This document shows positions 15,432 through 23,774 of a DNA stretch of 36,168 bases, one piece after another. The notes under the pieces were generated by a model. That model saw nothing but the letters and a program-made list of their open reading frames with translations. It made no database searches and was not told where the DNA came from. Position 1 is the first letter of the stretch. Every line of letters starts with the position of its first letter. Made by a program: the position numbers and the translations under genes. The stretch is from DATLXU01 sp035575515. GTDB lineage: Bacteria > Acidobacteriota > Blastocatellia > UBA7656. The stretch lies in assembly GCA_035575515.1 (NCBI GenBank), contig DATLXU010000030.1:1-36168 (forward strand), written 5' to 3'.

Positions 15432-18400
15432 CTAGAAGATGAACTTCAAGCCCATCCTCATCGTCCTTCCCCCGCCGTTGAGCAGATTGAAGTCGAAGAA
15501 CTGCTTGGCCGCCGTGCCAGCCACGCTGCGGCCCGGCACGCCAGTGAACTGAGGATGGTTGAATATGTTGAATGCTTCGAGGCGATACTCAAGCCTCATC
15601 TGCTCTTTGAATCGGAAATTCTTGAAGAAGAACATGTCGAAGTTGTTTACAGCTTTGGACCGCTCGGTGTTCCGCCCAAGCGTGCGCGCCGTCGGGAAGC
15701 CCACGCCCTGAACGACGAATACATCGTTGGCCGTCACGCATGCTCCCGTGTCAGGATTTCGCAGCCCGGTAGAGCAGACGGAGGTTGCCACTATCTGAGC
15801 GCGCGTGTTGTGCGGCGCGTTCGGGTTGCCGATGTCGGGCCTGTCGAGACCGTTCACGCCATCGCCGTTTCTATCAACGCCGTTGACGATGGTAAACGGC
15901 GCGCCGGACTGGAACGTCGTCACGCCGGAAATCTGCCAGCCGCCAACAAGCGATCCGAGCAATCCCGTGCGCGGTCCCGGCAGGTTCCAGATGTAGCTGA
16001 TGACAAGACGGTGAGGTCTGTCATAATCCGAAACTGCTCTGTCGAGCCTTAGGCCTCCTTGAAACACAGGCACGGAAGCCAGCGACGAGCCGCTGTTGGT
16101 CGTGGCAAACACTTCGCTCGTGTTGTCAATGAACTTCGACCACGTATAGGAAGTGTTGATCAGGAAGCCGTGCGAGAACGCCTTGTCGACTCTGACCTGC
16201 AGCGAATTGTAGCTTGAGTTGGCTCCGTTCGTGCGCATGCGACGGATCCCAAGCGTGGGAATTCGCCGCGCTGTGCCGATGAGCGGGTTCACGTCTTCGG
16301 TGACGAAGAGCTTCCTGCCGAGCGAGCCTACGTAGGAAGTATCGAGCAACATCTTCCACGGCAACTGTCGCTGCATGCCGAGCGAGAATCGCTGCGTGTA
16401 CGGGTTGCGAATGTTCGGATTGAACAGAGAAGTCTGCGTGTCTAACGGAGTTGGAACACGCGCAGTCTTTGGAATGGCGTTGGGGAACCAGTTAGCCGTT
16501 CCACGGCTCGTGGCCGCCGAACCAGGTGAGACGTCGACGTTCGTCGTAGCAATTGTGTTCGGGCTGTCGGCGGCGATGTTCGACAACAGATTGTTGAAGA
16601 ACGTGTCGTAGCTGACCTGATAACCGCCGCGCCACACGGTCTTGTCTACTCCGAACAGCATCCCCAGTATTCCCGACTCGAAGTGCGGGGTCCATGCAAA
16701 TCCGATGACGGGACCAAAGTTATTATTGTCCTGCTTCACCTTGTTCGGCGTCAGGAAAGTCGCCGGGTCAAGATTGATGGCAGGGAATTTGAACGCGCTA
16801 TTGGCGGGCTGGCCGAAGTTCTCGTATCGCAGTCCGAGCGTCAGCGTCAAGTTGGGCGTTGTCTTCCATGTATCTTGGAAGAACGCGCTGACGCGATTCA
16901 GGTTCGGGTGATATATCGGGTCGCCGAAGTTTATATTGGCCGTGCCTCGGAACCCGCTGAAGTTGTCTATGAAATTGGCGAAGGCCGAAAAGCCGCCGCC
17001 CGCTACGAAGCTGAACGAGCCGCGCTCGTTGAAGGGCGGGTGCTGCTCGGCGACCTGCCGCAGGTACTCGCCGCCAAACCGGAACGTGTGCGTGCTCCAG
17101 ACCTTCGACATGGTCTCCTGGAACAGGTAGTTGTTGGCTATCCTGAACTGCGGGATGTTGGTCTGAATTCCAGTCGGGGAGATTCCGCTGATGGCGATAT
17201 TGGGCAGCGTGTTCGCAAGATCAATCGCGTTGGGCGAGATCGGGAATTGGAAGTTGATTCTCCCGAACGAGAACCGAAACTCATTTGTCATCGTCGGATT
17301 AATCACCCAAGTGTGAGTGGCAAGCAGGTTCTGCGATCCGAAGTCGCCGTCGAAGAAGAAGCCCGGACCGTTTACGCCGTTCGGCGTGACAGGGCTGTGA
17401 TCGTAAAGATAACGGCCAGAGAGCCTGTGCGCTTCGGTGAACGTATGATCTATGCGAACGGCGTAATTGTTGTCATCACTTTTCGTTGGTATTGTCACGG
17501 GAGCCTGCCCGAATTCGATCGAGCCGCGATCAACGCCGTTCGGACCTCTTCCGAGCGGGATGTTAGTTATGCTTGTTACTCCGACCACGCCTTCCCACGC
17601 CTGAAGGTAAAGGTCAACGCGCGGATTCGTCCCTTGTGGAAAAAGTTGTCTGAGGCGAGCGCGGCCCGCCGCCGTCGGAACCGTAAATCCCGTGTTGCCC
17701 GTTGAGCGGAACCGATACCACTGGCCCGCGCCGAAGAAGAAGGTCTTGTCTTTGAATATCGGTCCGCCAAAAGTAGCAGTGAAGTTGTTCTCGGTGAAGA
17801 CCGCAGGCTCTTTCAATCCGTTGAGCCTGTCGCCATTCGTCAGCGCGTCGAAGACCTGCGAGTGCAATTTCCAACCAACGGTTCCGTGATACTGATTCGT
17901 TCCTGAATTAGTTACTTGGTTGAAGACGCCGCCGCCCGCGCGACCAAACTCCGCGCTGTAGAGTCCCGTTTGCACGGAGACTTCGCGGACTTGATCTTCG
18001 TTGCTCGGTTGGAATGCAGGCCCGCCAATCGAGATGTCGTTGTTCTCGACGCCGTCGAGCAGGAAGTTGTTGCCGCGAGGTCGCGCTCCGTTTATTGATA
18101 AATCGGTTCCATTGCCGAAGCCTGTTGTGCCAGCGGGTCTCGTGACGCCGGGCAGTAACTGAGCGAGGTTGTACGGGTTGTTGGTAGCCGTAGGCAGTTG
18201 CGTAACTTGCCTGTGGTCGAAGTTGCCTCCGCGCACCGCATCGCTCTTTTGTAGAATCTCTTCCGTGCCCGCGTTAACTTCCACTACTACTTCCGTGCCG
18301 CCCGTCTCCAAGCGCACGTCGAATGTCGCAATGCGGTTGGCTTGAATCTCTATGCCTGTGGCCGTGTAAGCCTTAAAGCCCTGAGCCGTGATTTTCAAAT

Positions 18401-18665
18401 CGTAGATGCCGAGGTCCACCGCGTCGAAACGGTAAATGCCAGCATCGTTCGTCGTGGTCGTGCGAGTCTGATTCGTTTGTTTGTTTGTCAATTCGGCGGT
18501 TGCTCCAGCAATCACAGCGCCCTGCGGGTCCGTGACAACGCCGGTGACCGTCCCTCTGCTCGTCTGGCCAAAAACCGGAATAGCATTGGCGACAAGCAGC
18601 AGGATCATTGATAGAACAGTGATCCTAGGTGTGATCTTTCTTTTCATAGCCTTCCTCCTTTTCAT
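15432..18665 (-). CDS. Oar-like TonB-dependent outer membrane receptor
   Basis: A 1077-residue outer membrane protein. A signal peptide (KRKITPRITVLSMILLLVAN, ending near AIPVFGQ) is followed by a carboxypeptidase-regulatory-like beta-sandwich (about 37-115: GTVTGVVTDPQGAVIAGATA), a plug domain (about 130-250: NPYNLAQLLPGVTRPAG, LLDGVENNDISIGG) and a long beta-barrel that ends in the aromatic residue required for insertion (MRMGLKFIF). This is the Oar architecture expanded in Acidobacteriota, used for uptake or export of large substrates with TonB energy. The start is duplicated: two in-frame ATGs (18665 and 18647) each carry an identical GGAGGAAGGCT. No partner SusD is nearby; substrate unknown. 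Confidence 0.95.
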   Translation of the reverse strand: MKRRKAMKRKITPRITVLSMILLLVANAIPVFGQTSRGTVTGVVTDPQGAVIAGATAELTNKQTNQTRTTTTNDAGIYRFDAVDLGIYDLKITAQGFKAYTATGIEIQANRIATFDVRLETGGTEVVVEVNAGTEEILQKSDAVRGGNFDHRQVTQLPTATNNPYNLAQLLPGVTRPAGTTGFGNGTDLSINGARPRGNNFLLDGVENNDISIGGPAFQPSNEDQVREVSVQTGLYSAEFGRAGGGVFNQVTNSGTNQYHGTVGWKLHSQVFDALTNGDRLNGLKEPAVFTENNFTATFGGPIFKDKTFFFGAGQWYRFRSTGNTGFTVPTAAGRARLRQLFPQGTNPRVDLYLQAWEGVVGVTSITNIPLGRGPNGVDRGSIEFGQAPVTIPTKSDDNNYAVRIDHTFTEAHRLSGRYLYDHSPVTPNGVNGPGFFFDGDFGSQNLLATHTWVINPTMTNEFRFSFGRINFQFPISPNAIDLANTLPNIAISGISPTGIQTNIPQFRIANNYLFQETMSKVWSTHTFRFGGEYLRQVAEQHPPFNERGSFSFVAGGGFSAFANFIDNFSGFRGTANINFGDPIYHPNLNRVSAFFQDTWKTTPNLTLTLGLRYENFGQPANSAFKFPAINLDPATFLTPNKVKQDNNNFGPVIGFAWTPHFESGILGMLFGVDKTVWRGGYQVSYDTFFNNLLSNIAADSPNTIATTNVDVSPGSAATSRGTANWFPNAIPKTARVPTPLDTQTSLFNPNIRNPYTQRFSLGMQRQLPWKMLLDTSYVGSLGRKLFVTEDVNPLIGTARRIPTLGIRRMRTNGANSSYNSLQVRVDKAFSHGFLINTSYTWSKFIDNTSEVFATTNSGSSLASVPVFQGGLRLDRAVSDYDRPHRLVISYIWNLPGPRTGLLGSLVGGWQISGVTTFQSGAPFTIVNGVDRNGDGVNGLDRPDIGNPNAPHNTRAQIVATSVCSTGLRNPDTGACVTANDVFVVQGVGFPTARTLGRNTERSKAVNNFDMFFFKNFRFKEQMRLEYRLEAFNIFNHPQFTGVPGRSVAGTAAKQFFDFNLLNGGGRTMRMGLKFIF

Positions 18666-18680
18666 AGCCTTCCTCCCAAT
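18645..18680 (-). promoter_or_regulatory. Duplicated ribosome binding site and start codon
   Basis: An 18-base unit (GGAGGAAGGCTATGAAAA on the minus strand) occurs twice in direct tandem, giving two start codons at 18665 and 18647 that differ by exactly six codons and stay in frame. Both have an ideal Shine-Dalgarno spacing. Confidence 0.9.
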
Positions 18681-19057
18681 CCTTTAGAGAGCTTCCTTCG
18701 AAAATACTCCGCCTCTAAAGGCGCTAAACATTGCACGGGCAAAAGAATTGCCGGTGCAGATTATTGTCCGTAGTAAAACGCTGCGATTGAATGAGTGATC
18801 GCATTGAGTTAAGCAACTGTTTGACAGGTGACCGAGTTCAATGAAATCGGCGCGGAAGAGCTTACGCAATCGCTATACCAGCCCGGCCCAAACCTTTTGC
18901 CCTTTATTATCTACGGCTTTAGGTCGCAGGCGAACTCAGAGGTGGGAGGAGCTTCTCCAAAAACTCGGAAAGTTTTACGAGAAATTGGAAATTTCCAAAA
19001 CTTGCCGATATTAGCTTAGCGGATAATCGCTTTACGTCGACGTCCGAACAAGGGCTT
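18681..19057. other. Long upstream region of the TonB receptor
   Basis: About 380 bases without a supported gene. It should hold the receptor promoter. Seen: a GGAGAAGCTCC hairpin near 18945-18960 and a GGAAATTTCC dyad near 18985-18995. No confident -35/-10 pair could be assigned. Confidence 0.4.
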
Positions 19058-19558
19058 TCAGCTTGAGGCGTCAGCTTTCCGTCGCGCTGCTTTATTTGAT
19101 TCTGTTTTACCAGGCGCGGCAGTTTTATTTTGCCGAGGAGACCATTGATAAACGCTCAGGTCGCAGTGGCCTCGCTCATCAAAGGCGACGCCCTCGGCTT
19201 CAAGCAACCATCGCTGCGTGTCGGGCGCGCCGATTATGACGCGGCCCGTCGAGATTCCGCCTTTTGAGTTAATCACTCGATGCCAAGGAATGTTTCGTTC
19301 GTCCTGCGGAGTCGCGTGCATTGCCCAGCCTACGAGTCGCGGGCTGTAGCGGTCTTCAAGCAGGCGCGCAATTTGCCCATAAGTCATCACTCGCCCGCGC
19401 GGAATCTTGAGTACGAGTTTATAAATCTTTTCAAAGACTTGCTCGTATTTCTCGGCGGGACTTTTTGCGCCTCGACGATTGGAGGACAAAGCGGGACGGC
19501 GACGCGGTGATTTAGCGACACGCCGACTCTTTTTCGATAGTTGAGTTTTTTTGCTCAT
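19058..19558 (-). CDS. Alkyltransferase-like (ATL/MGMT-fold) protein
   Basis: A 166-residue protein whose middle (about 35-135) matches the DNA-binding domain of O6-alkylguanine DNA alkyltransferase: IPRGRVMTYGQIA helix-turn-helix, VGWAMHATP and PWHRVINSKGGIS. The active-site Cys of PCHR is replaced by Trp92, so it cannot accept alkyl groups. Such alkyltransferase-like proteins bind O6-alkylguanine and flag it for nucleotide excision repair. Unusually, both ends are basic low-complexity tails (1-33 with KKSRRVAKSPRRRP; 145-166 with KTESNKAARRK), likely adding DNA affinity. The DinB-family gene lies 43 bases upstream on the same strand. Confidence 0.9.
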   Translation of the reverse strand: MSKKTQLSKKSRRVAKSPRRRPALSSNRRGAKSPAEKYEQVFEKIYKLVLKIPRGRVMTYGQIARLLEDRYSPRLVGWAMHATPQDERNIPWHRVINSKGGISTGRVIIGAPDTQRWLLEAEGVAFDERGHCDLSVYQWSPRQNKTAAPGKTESNKAARRKADASS

Positions 19559-19601
19559 TGTTTGTTATCGGTGAAGATTGAATTCAATCGCCGCGTCGGC
19601 T

Positions 19602-20057
19602 TCAACCATAGAGGTTTGGCGGCTCGATGCCTGCAAGGCGATAATAAGTGAACATCTGGCCGCGATGGTGAATCTCATGCTCGGTCATTCCCCACAGCAG
19701 AACTATGCGGCGCATGTTCCGCCCGAAAATCTCCACTTCTTCGTTGAGCTGATCGAGCGTGAGACGCGAAACTTCCTCGACAAGCTCGTCGTGATTCTTG
19801 TCAAACAGGCCGACAATCTCATCCACGTTCATGCCTGCCAGATCGAGCTTAACTTTCTGAGTAGAACCTGCGAGCGCAGAGCGCACGAGCGCATATTCTG
19901 CTTCGGGTATGTGGCTGATCAACTCGCGCAGCGTGAACATGCCTTCTTTCGGTCGCCAGTCCAACTGCCCGCCGGGCGCGGCTCTCAGCACCCGCGATGT
20001 CTGCCTGTGAATGCGATTCCAATTGCTGACGAAGTGCTCAGTCTCAGGACAACTCAT
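19602..20057 (-). CDS. DinB-family four-helix protein
   Basis: A 151-residue protein with the DinB/YfiT-like metal site pattern: one His in the first half (LRELISHIPEAE) and two in EHEIHHRGQM near residue 128, in the usual helix positions. These four-helix-bundle proteins include thiol-dependent transferases; most members are uncharacterised. Length fits the family (about 150-170). The ATG at 20055-20057 starts the frame and the long region upstream (20058-20924) probably carries its promoter. Co-orientation with the alkyltransferase-like gene 43 bases downstream suggests a small stress-related operon, which is inference. Confidence 0.88.
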   Translation of the reverse strand: MSCPETEHFVSNWNRIHRQTSRVLRAAPGGQLDWRPKEGMFTLRELISHIPEAEYALVRSALAGSTQKVKLDLAGMNVDEIVGLFDKNHDELVEEVSRLTLDQLNEEVEIFGRNMRRIVLLWGMTEHEIHHRGQMFTYYRLAGIEPPNLYG

Positions 20058-20516
20058 AGCCTGCTCCCTTCCTATGAAAACTAAACATCAAACCTAGAGC
20101 GATATTATCTGCCTTCGCGCGGCTAGCCGCAACTCAGCAGGCAGTGGGCAGAAGGCGGCCAGTGCTAATGATTAATGCTGATCGGCGAATTACGAGCAAC
20201 GAGCGTGTTTGGGTATTATCAGTGGATTTAATTTGCGAAGACCACTGCCTACTGATTCTGTCAACATGCCTATGGCAAATAACGGCGAACAATGCCAGCG
20301 CCGCGAGAGAATTTCCTAATGCTGAGGCAGCGCGCCCCTCGTATGGGCCATTAGCCACGATGACAAATAACACATTTTGTAAATGCCGCGTGCCGGATTT
20401 TGTTATTTTGCGGCTCGACGGAGCTTTCAATAATGAAAGTTATTCTTTAACTCGCGCGCCCTAATCTGAAACTCTAAAAGCAACTCCGGGTTTCATCGAG
20501 AATTTGCTTGAAGTGC
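20058..20516. other. Divergent intergenic region upstream of DinB and the sigma-54 promoter
   Basis: About 460 bases with no convincing gene; short open frames here have no ribosome binding site or recognisable product. The right part (20395-20460) is AT-rich with a CTTTCAATAATGAAAG hairpin, a plausible site for DNA bending or activator binding ahead of the sigma-54 promoter. No NtrC consensus (TGCACC-N5-GGTGCA) was seen. Confidence 0.4.
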
Positions 20517-20532
20517 TGGCACGACCATTGCT
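20516..20532 (+). promoter_or_regulatory. Sigma-54 (RpoN) promoter, full consensus match
   Basis: CTGGCACGACCATTGCT matches YTGGCACGRNNNTTGCW at every defined position, with the GG (-24) and GC (-12) elements at the required spacing. Predicted transcription start is about 20543. It points toward glnA, whose homologs are commonly under nitrogen/sigma-54 control. Confidence 0.8.
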
Positions 20533-20542
20533 CAGACAAACG

Positions 20543-20830
20543 ACGGTTCTAGCAGTTCGACAGTTTGACAAAGAAACCTCTTCTGCTCAGAGCAACTGCG
20601 GGATGCAGAACTAAAAAGGCTGAGAATGGAAGGGAGGATGGGGGCCCTGCCTTCCATTCGAAGCAAACCACGAGAGGCGAGCAGGCCGCTCGGGTTAATA
20701 ATAAAAGCAGTACTGAGAGAAGCGACAGACAGAAAAAACGTTCAGGGTGTGGAGGCACAAGGGGGCGTGGCTCTACACTAGAACAATCGAGCCGCTGATA
20801 ACCCAAGTTATCAGCGGCTTATATTTTTTT
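20543..20830 (+). ncRNA. Putative sigma-54-driven structured RNA ahead of glnA
   Basis: About 288 nt from the predicted sigma-54 start to the terminator. Visible helices: TTCTGC/GCAGAA (20581-20586 with 20605-20610), a perfect 10-bp GAATGGAAGG/CCTTCCATTC (20624-20633 with 20650-20659), CGAGC/GCTCG (20678-20692), GTGTGGAG/CTCTACAC (20747-20754 with 20771-20778, one G-U), then the terminator stem. It could be a free small RNA or a leader that ends early before glnA. It does not fit tmRNA, SRP, RNase P RNA or a riboswitch I can recognise. A 77-codon frame (TTG 20565) passes through it but shows no gene-like features. Confidence 0.55.
20789..20830 (+). terminator. Strong Rho-independent terminator between the putative RNA and glnA
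   Basis: A perfect 13-bp stem AGCCGCTGATAAC / GTTATCAGCGGCT (20790-20802, 20807-20819) with a CCAA loop followed by TATATTTTTTT. It lies upstream of glnA in the sense direction, so it ends transcription coming from the left. Confidence 0.93.
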
Positions 20831-20843
20831 GCTGACAGCTTTC

Positions 20844-20871
20844 TTGACACTCGTCTTAGGCGGCTTATATG
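20844..20871 (+). promoter_or_regulatory. Sigma-70-type promoter of glnA
   Basis: TTGACA at 20844-20849, 16-base spacer, TATATG at 20866-20871; predicted start about 20878, giving a leader of about 47 bases. It sits directly after the terminator, so glnA can be expressed independently of the sigma-54 transcript. Confidence 0.65.
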
Positions 20872-20924
20872 CTCAATCGTTAGACGCACTCCGAACTATT
20901 TCTTTGAAGAGGAGACTTGCGAGG

Positions 20925-22334
20925 ATGGACCCCAAGAGAGTTCTGCAATTCGCCGTTGACGAGCAGGTAAAATTTGTTGACCTCAGATTCACAGACCTTC
21001 CAGGCGCGTGGCATCACGTCACTATCCCCGTAGGACAATTCAGCGAAGATACTTTCGAATCGGGCATTGGGTTTGACGCATCATCTTTGCGCGGCTGGGC
21101 CACAATTCATGAATCGGACATGCTGCTGATTGCCGACCCGACAAGGTTTTGGATTGATCCGTTTTTTGAAGAACCGACGCTTTGCATGTTCGCAAATGTC
21201 GTTGACCCGCTCACGAAAGAAGGCTACGAACTTGATCCTCGCTCGGCAGCCGCTCGCGCCGAAAGCTATCTTCGCTTCACGGGCATCGCGGATAATTGCT
21301 ACTTCGGCCCGGAAGCCGAATTCTTCATATTCGATCAGGTCAGCTATCACAACGAAACGAACAGCGCCGGTTACAGTTTCGACTCTGCGGAAGGGATATG
21401 GAGTTCCGGTCGCTTGGAAGATAATCTCGGCTACCGCGTCCGACACAAAGAAGGCTACGTGCCTGTTCCTCCTGTTGATACTCTTCACGACCTGCGCTCA
21501 GACATCGTGCAGAACCTCGAAGGCGTGGGCATCAAACCTGAGATGCATCATCACGAAGTCGCAACGGGCGGCCAGTGCGAGATTGATTTTCGTTTTGACA
21601 CTCTGCTTGGCACTGCCGACAACGTCATGCTGTTCAAGTACGTCGTCAAGAACACGGCTTTTTATTATGGCAAAGCGGCGACCTTCATGCCGAAGCCTAT
21701 GTTCGGCGACAACGGGAGCGGCATGCATTGTCATCAGAGCTTGTGGAAAGGCGAGCGCCCGTTGTTTGCGGGCGACCGATACGCGGGGCTTTCGGAGATT
21801 GCATTGCACTACGTTGGAGGAATATTGAAACACGCAGCGGCGATTGCCGCATGGGCCGCGCCCACGACGAATAGCTATAAGCGGCTCGTGCCGGGCTACG
21901 AAGCGCCAGTCAACCTGGCTTACTCGCGGCGCAATCGCTCGGCTGCGATTCGCATCCCGATGTATTCGCAATCAGCCAGCGCGAAGCGGCTGGAAGTTCG
22001 CTTCCCCGATCCGTCGTGCAATCCTTACTTGGCGTTCGCGGCGATGATGATGGCCGGGCTTGATGGAATTCAAAATCGCATTGATCCGGGCGAGCCGCTC
22101 GATAAAGACATTTATGATATGTCGCCCGAAGAGCTGAAAGACGTGCCGACCCTGCCCGGCTCGCTCGAACGCGCGCTTGAAGCATTAGAGGCGGATCACG
22201 AGTTTCTGCTCAAAGGAGACGTTTTCACCGAGCGGCTCATCGAGCGATGGATAACCTACAAGAGGCAGAAGGAAGTTGATCCTGTCAGAATGCGCCCGCA
22301 CCCGCTCGAATTCCAGATGTATTTTGATGTGTAA
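20925..22334 (+). CDS. glnA: Glutamine synthetase, type I
   Basis: A 469-residue GSI enzyme making glutamine from glutamate, ammonia and ATP in the cytoplasm. Motifs: beta-grasp N-terminal domain with FVDLRFTDLPGAWHH, GFDASSLRGW, the metal-binding GPEAEFFIFD, ATP-binding KPMFGDNGSGMHCHQS, the glutamate-binding NSYKRLVPGYEAPVN and RRNRSAAIRIP. Tyr397 in KDIYDM sits at the adenylylation position of GSI-beta enzymes. The ATG at 20925 was chosen over an open frame starting at 20829 because AGAGGAG lies upstream and the family starts here; the longer frame would begin inside the terminator tail. Preceded by its own promoter and the putative sigma-54 RNA. Confidence 0.97.
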   Translation: MDPKRVLQFAVDEQVKFVDLRFTDLPGAWHHVTIPVGQFSEDTFESGIGFDASSLRGWATIHESDMLLIADPTRFWIDPFFEEPTLCMFANVVDPLTKEGYELDPRSAAARAESYLRFTGIADNCYFGPEAEFFIFDQVSYHNETNSAGYSFDSAEGIWSSGRLEDNLGYRVRHKEGYVPVPPVDTLHDLRSDIVQNLEGVGIKPEMHHHEVATGGQCEIDFRFDTLLGTADNVMLFKYVVKNTAFYYGKAATFMPKPMFGDNGSGMHCHQSLWKGERPLFAGDRYAGLSEIALHYVGGILKHAAAIAAWAAPTTNSYKRLVPGYEAPVNLAYSRRNRSAAIRIPMYSQSASAKRLEVRFPDPSCNPYLAFAAMMMAGLDGIQNRIDPGEPLDKDIYDMSPEELKDVPTLPGSLERALEALEADHEFLLKGDVFTERLIERWITYKRQKEVDPVRMRPHPLEFQMYFDV

Positions 22335-22341
22335 AGATGTT

Positions 22342-22389
22342 GGTTTCCGGTTAAGGAACCAGGCAACCAGAGATCGGAAACCGGAAACG
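22342..22389. repeat. Inverted repeat between glnA and the LEA14-like gene
   Basis: GTTTCCGGTT (22343-22352) and AACCGGAAAC (22379-22388), perfect over 10 bp, with a 26-base loop. The right arm is built of GGAAACC heptamer-like units, so it may be a third class of the short repeats seen at 3974-4126 and 24790-24882. Its purine-rich end lies just before the next start codon. Confidence 0.6.
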
Positions 22390-22396
22390 AGAAGTT

Positions 22397-22909
22397 ATGA
22401 TTAAAGCAACCCGCATTGCTATTGCGTTTGTGATCGTCGCGACGCACGCGGGCGCGGCCCTTGCCGATGACAAGAAACCGCAGGTCACGCTCAAGAGCAT
22501 TTCGATAAACAAGGTTAATCTGTCGGCGCGCACGGCTGACTTGATCATTTATCTTGAGATAGAAAATCCCGGCGCGGCGTTCAATCTCAAAGATGTGAGC
22601 TATAAGCTAAGGCTCAACGGAGAGAACGCCGCCGAAGGGAAGCATCAAAAAGAGATTAAGATACCTGCGCGCTCAACCGTCGCAGTAGATATGCCATTGA
22701 CGGTCAACCTCGCGGCGATTCCAGCCGTGACGTGGAACGCAATCACAAGCGGATTCAAGCTGCATTATGATCTCGATACGGAATTCACAGTTCCTGTTTT
22801 TGCCCTCTTCAATCACAAAGTAAAGACCGCATTCAACGGCGACCTGACATTCGACGCCTGGCTCTTTTTTGTGAAAGAAAGTTTGTGGGGACTGTTCGGC
22901 AAGCCGTAA
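22397..22909 (+). CDS. LEA14-like (LEA type 2 / WHy domain) exported protein
   Basis: A 170-residue protein. Signal peptide IKATRIAIAFVIVATHAGAALA ends near residue 23. The rest is one LEA_2/WHy beta-sandwich: PQVTLKSISINKVNLSARTA, IIYLEIENPGAAFNLKDVSYKL, KEIKIPARSTVAVDMPLTVN. The family is linked to stress and desiccation tolerance in plants and bacteria; the exact role of bacterial exported forms is unknown. It starts 62 bases after glnA and could be read through from it, though an inverted repeat lies between. The C-terminus (FFVKESLWGLFGKP) is hydrophobic. Confidence 0.88.
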   Translation: MIKATRIAIAFVIVATHAGAALADDKKPQVTLKSISINKVNLSARTADLIIYLEIENPGAAFNLKDVSYKLRLNGENAAEGKHQKEIKIPARSTVAVDMPLTVNLAAIPAVTWNAITSGFKLHYDLDTEFTVPVFALFNHKVKTAFNGDLTFDAWLFFVKESLWGLFGKP

Positions 22910-22973
22910 AGAGATAGCCGCAAATTGGTGTCGACGCTCTGCTTTGATGCACACCAATCTGCGGCTGAATTGT

Positions 22974-23774
22974 TTATTCCTTGTTCTTCTTTTCCCGCTG
23001 GCCGGAAAAAGTCAGAGCCGATGTCGTCTGCAATATGAATTGCGTGCCGCTCTCAATCTTCGTGTTGCGGTCTGCGACTGCGAGCGTCGAGCCAGAAGTC
23101 ACGTTGGCAGTCGTATCAGTCACTATTTGAATTGCGCCACCTGCAAGCCCGCCCGTCGCGTTGCCAACCCCTGTCGTCGCGCCCAGCGTGCCCTTCGCCG
23201 TCGCATCAACCGTCCCGCCAACGGTGTTCACAACGCCGCCGAGCAATCCGCCGCTCTGCTGACCGCCTTGACTGCGCGGCGCAGGCGCGGGTGTGGCCAT
23301 CGTATCGTCGTTTGCCATGCTCGATACGTTGTGCTGCGCTCGCGTCACAGCCGTAACCACTGCATCAATCTGCGTAGCCAGCCCCGTCTTCTTATCTTGA
23401 ATCTCATCGAAGATGAGCGTGGCTCTGATCGTGTTGTCTGCCCGAACAACCTGCTCGACGTGCCCGGTGATTGTCGAGCCACGACTGATTACTTCACGCC
23501 CATCGCGCTTAACTGCGCGCGCGGTCTTCATCTTGAATTTATCGCCGGGCTTAGCTTTCTTGAGATCGAGCGTAGAATTCATCTCCGCCTGTATCTGCGA
23601 GCCTGCGTCTAAAGAAAGCTTGCCCGGTTGCGCTTTGGCCTGAGAGCTGGCCTTTGCGTCAGCGCGCGCGCTTGCGCTTGCGGACGAACTGCTTTGTTTT
23701 TCGGCTTGAGAGGCGAGGCCGGACGAAGCTAACAACACTAATGCGGCAACTGCAAATATCTTTTTCATGTTCAT
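22974..23774 (-). CDS. Secreted Ser/Ala/Gly-rich protein with a TrbI-like beta domain
   Basis: A 266-residue exported protein. Signal peptide NMKKIFAVAALVLLASSGLA; then a low-complexity Ser/Ala/Lys linker (about 25-50, SSSSASASARADAKASSQAK). A beta-rich domain follows (about 52-135: LSLDAGSQIQAEMNSTLDLK, KPGDKFKMKTARAVKRDGRE, VISRGSTITGHVEQVVRAD), whose spacing resembles the barrel of TrbI/VirB10-like proteins that are common as isolated secreted genes in Acidobacteriota. The Gly-rich region about 175-235 (GGLLGGVVNTVGG) could be flexible or membrane-interacting. It converges with the LEA14-like gene. Function unknown. Confidence 0.75.
   Translation of the reverse strand: MNMKKIFAVAALVLLASSGLASQAEKQSSSSASASARADAKASSQAKAQPGKLSLDAGSQIQAEMNSTLDLKKAKPGDKFKMKTARAVKRDGREVISRGSTITGHVEQVVRADNTIRATLIFDEIQDKKTGLATQIDAVVTAVTRAQHNVSSMANDDTMATPAPAPRSQGGQQSGGLLGGVVNTVGGTVDATAKGTLGATTGVGNATGGLAGGAIQIVTDTTANVTSGSTLAVADRNTKIESGTQFILQTTSALTFSGQREKKNKE

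Noticed and set aside
20144..20464. 106-residue plus-strand frame between DinB and glnA
   Set aside because: No ribosome binding site, no domain-like pattern, and it overlaps the probable regulatory region.
20620..20760. TPP riboswitch (CTGAGA) or glutamine riboswitch (CGTTCA) before glnA
   Set aside because: Only short motif matches; the other conserved parts (ACCTGATCTGG-like, GACGGAAGTAGG-like) are missing.
20565..20798. 77-residue basic protein ahead of glnA
   Set aside because: TTG start without ribosome binding site, low-complexity composition, and it runs through the hairpins and into the terminator stem.
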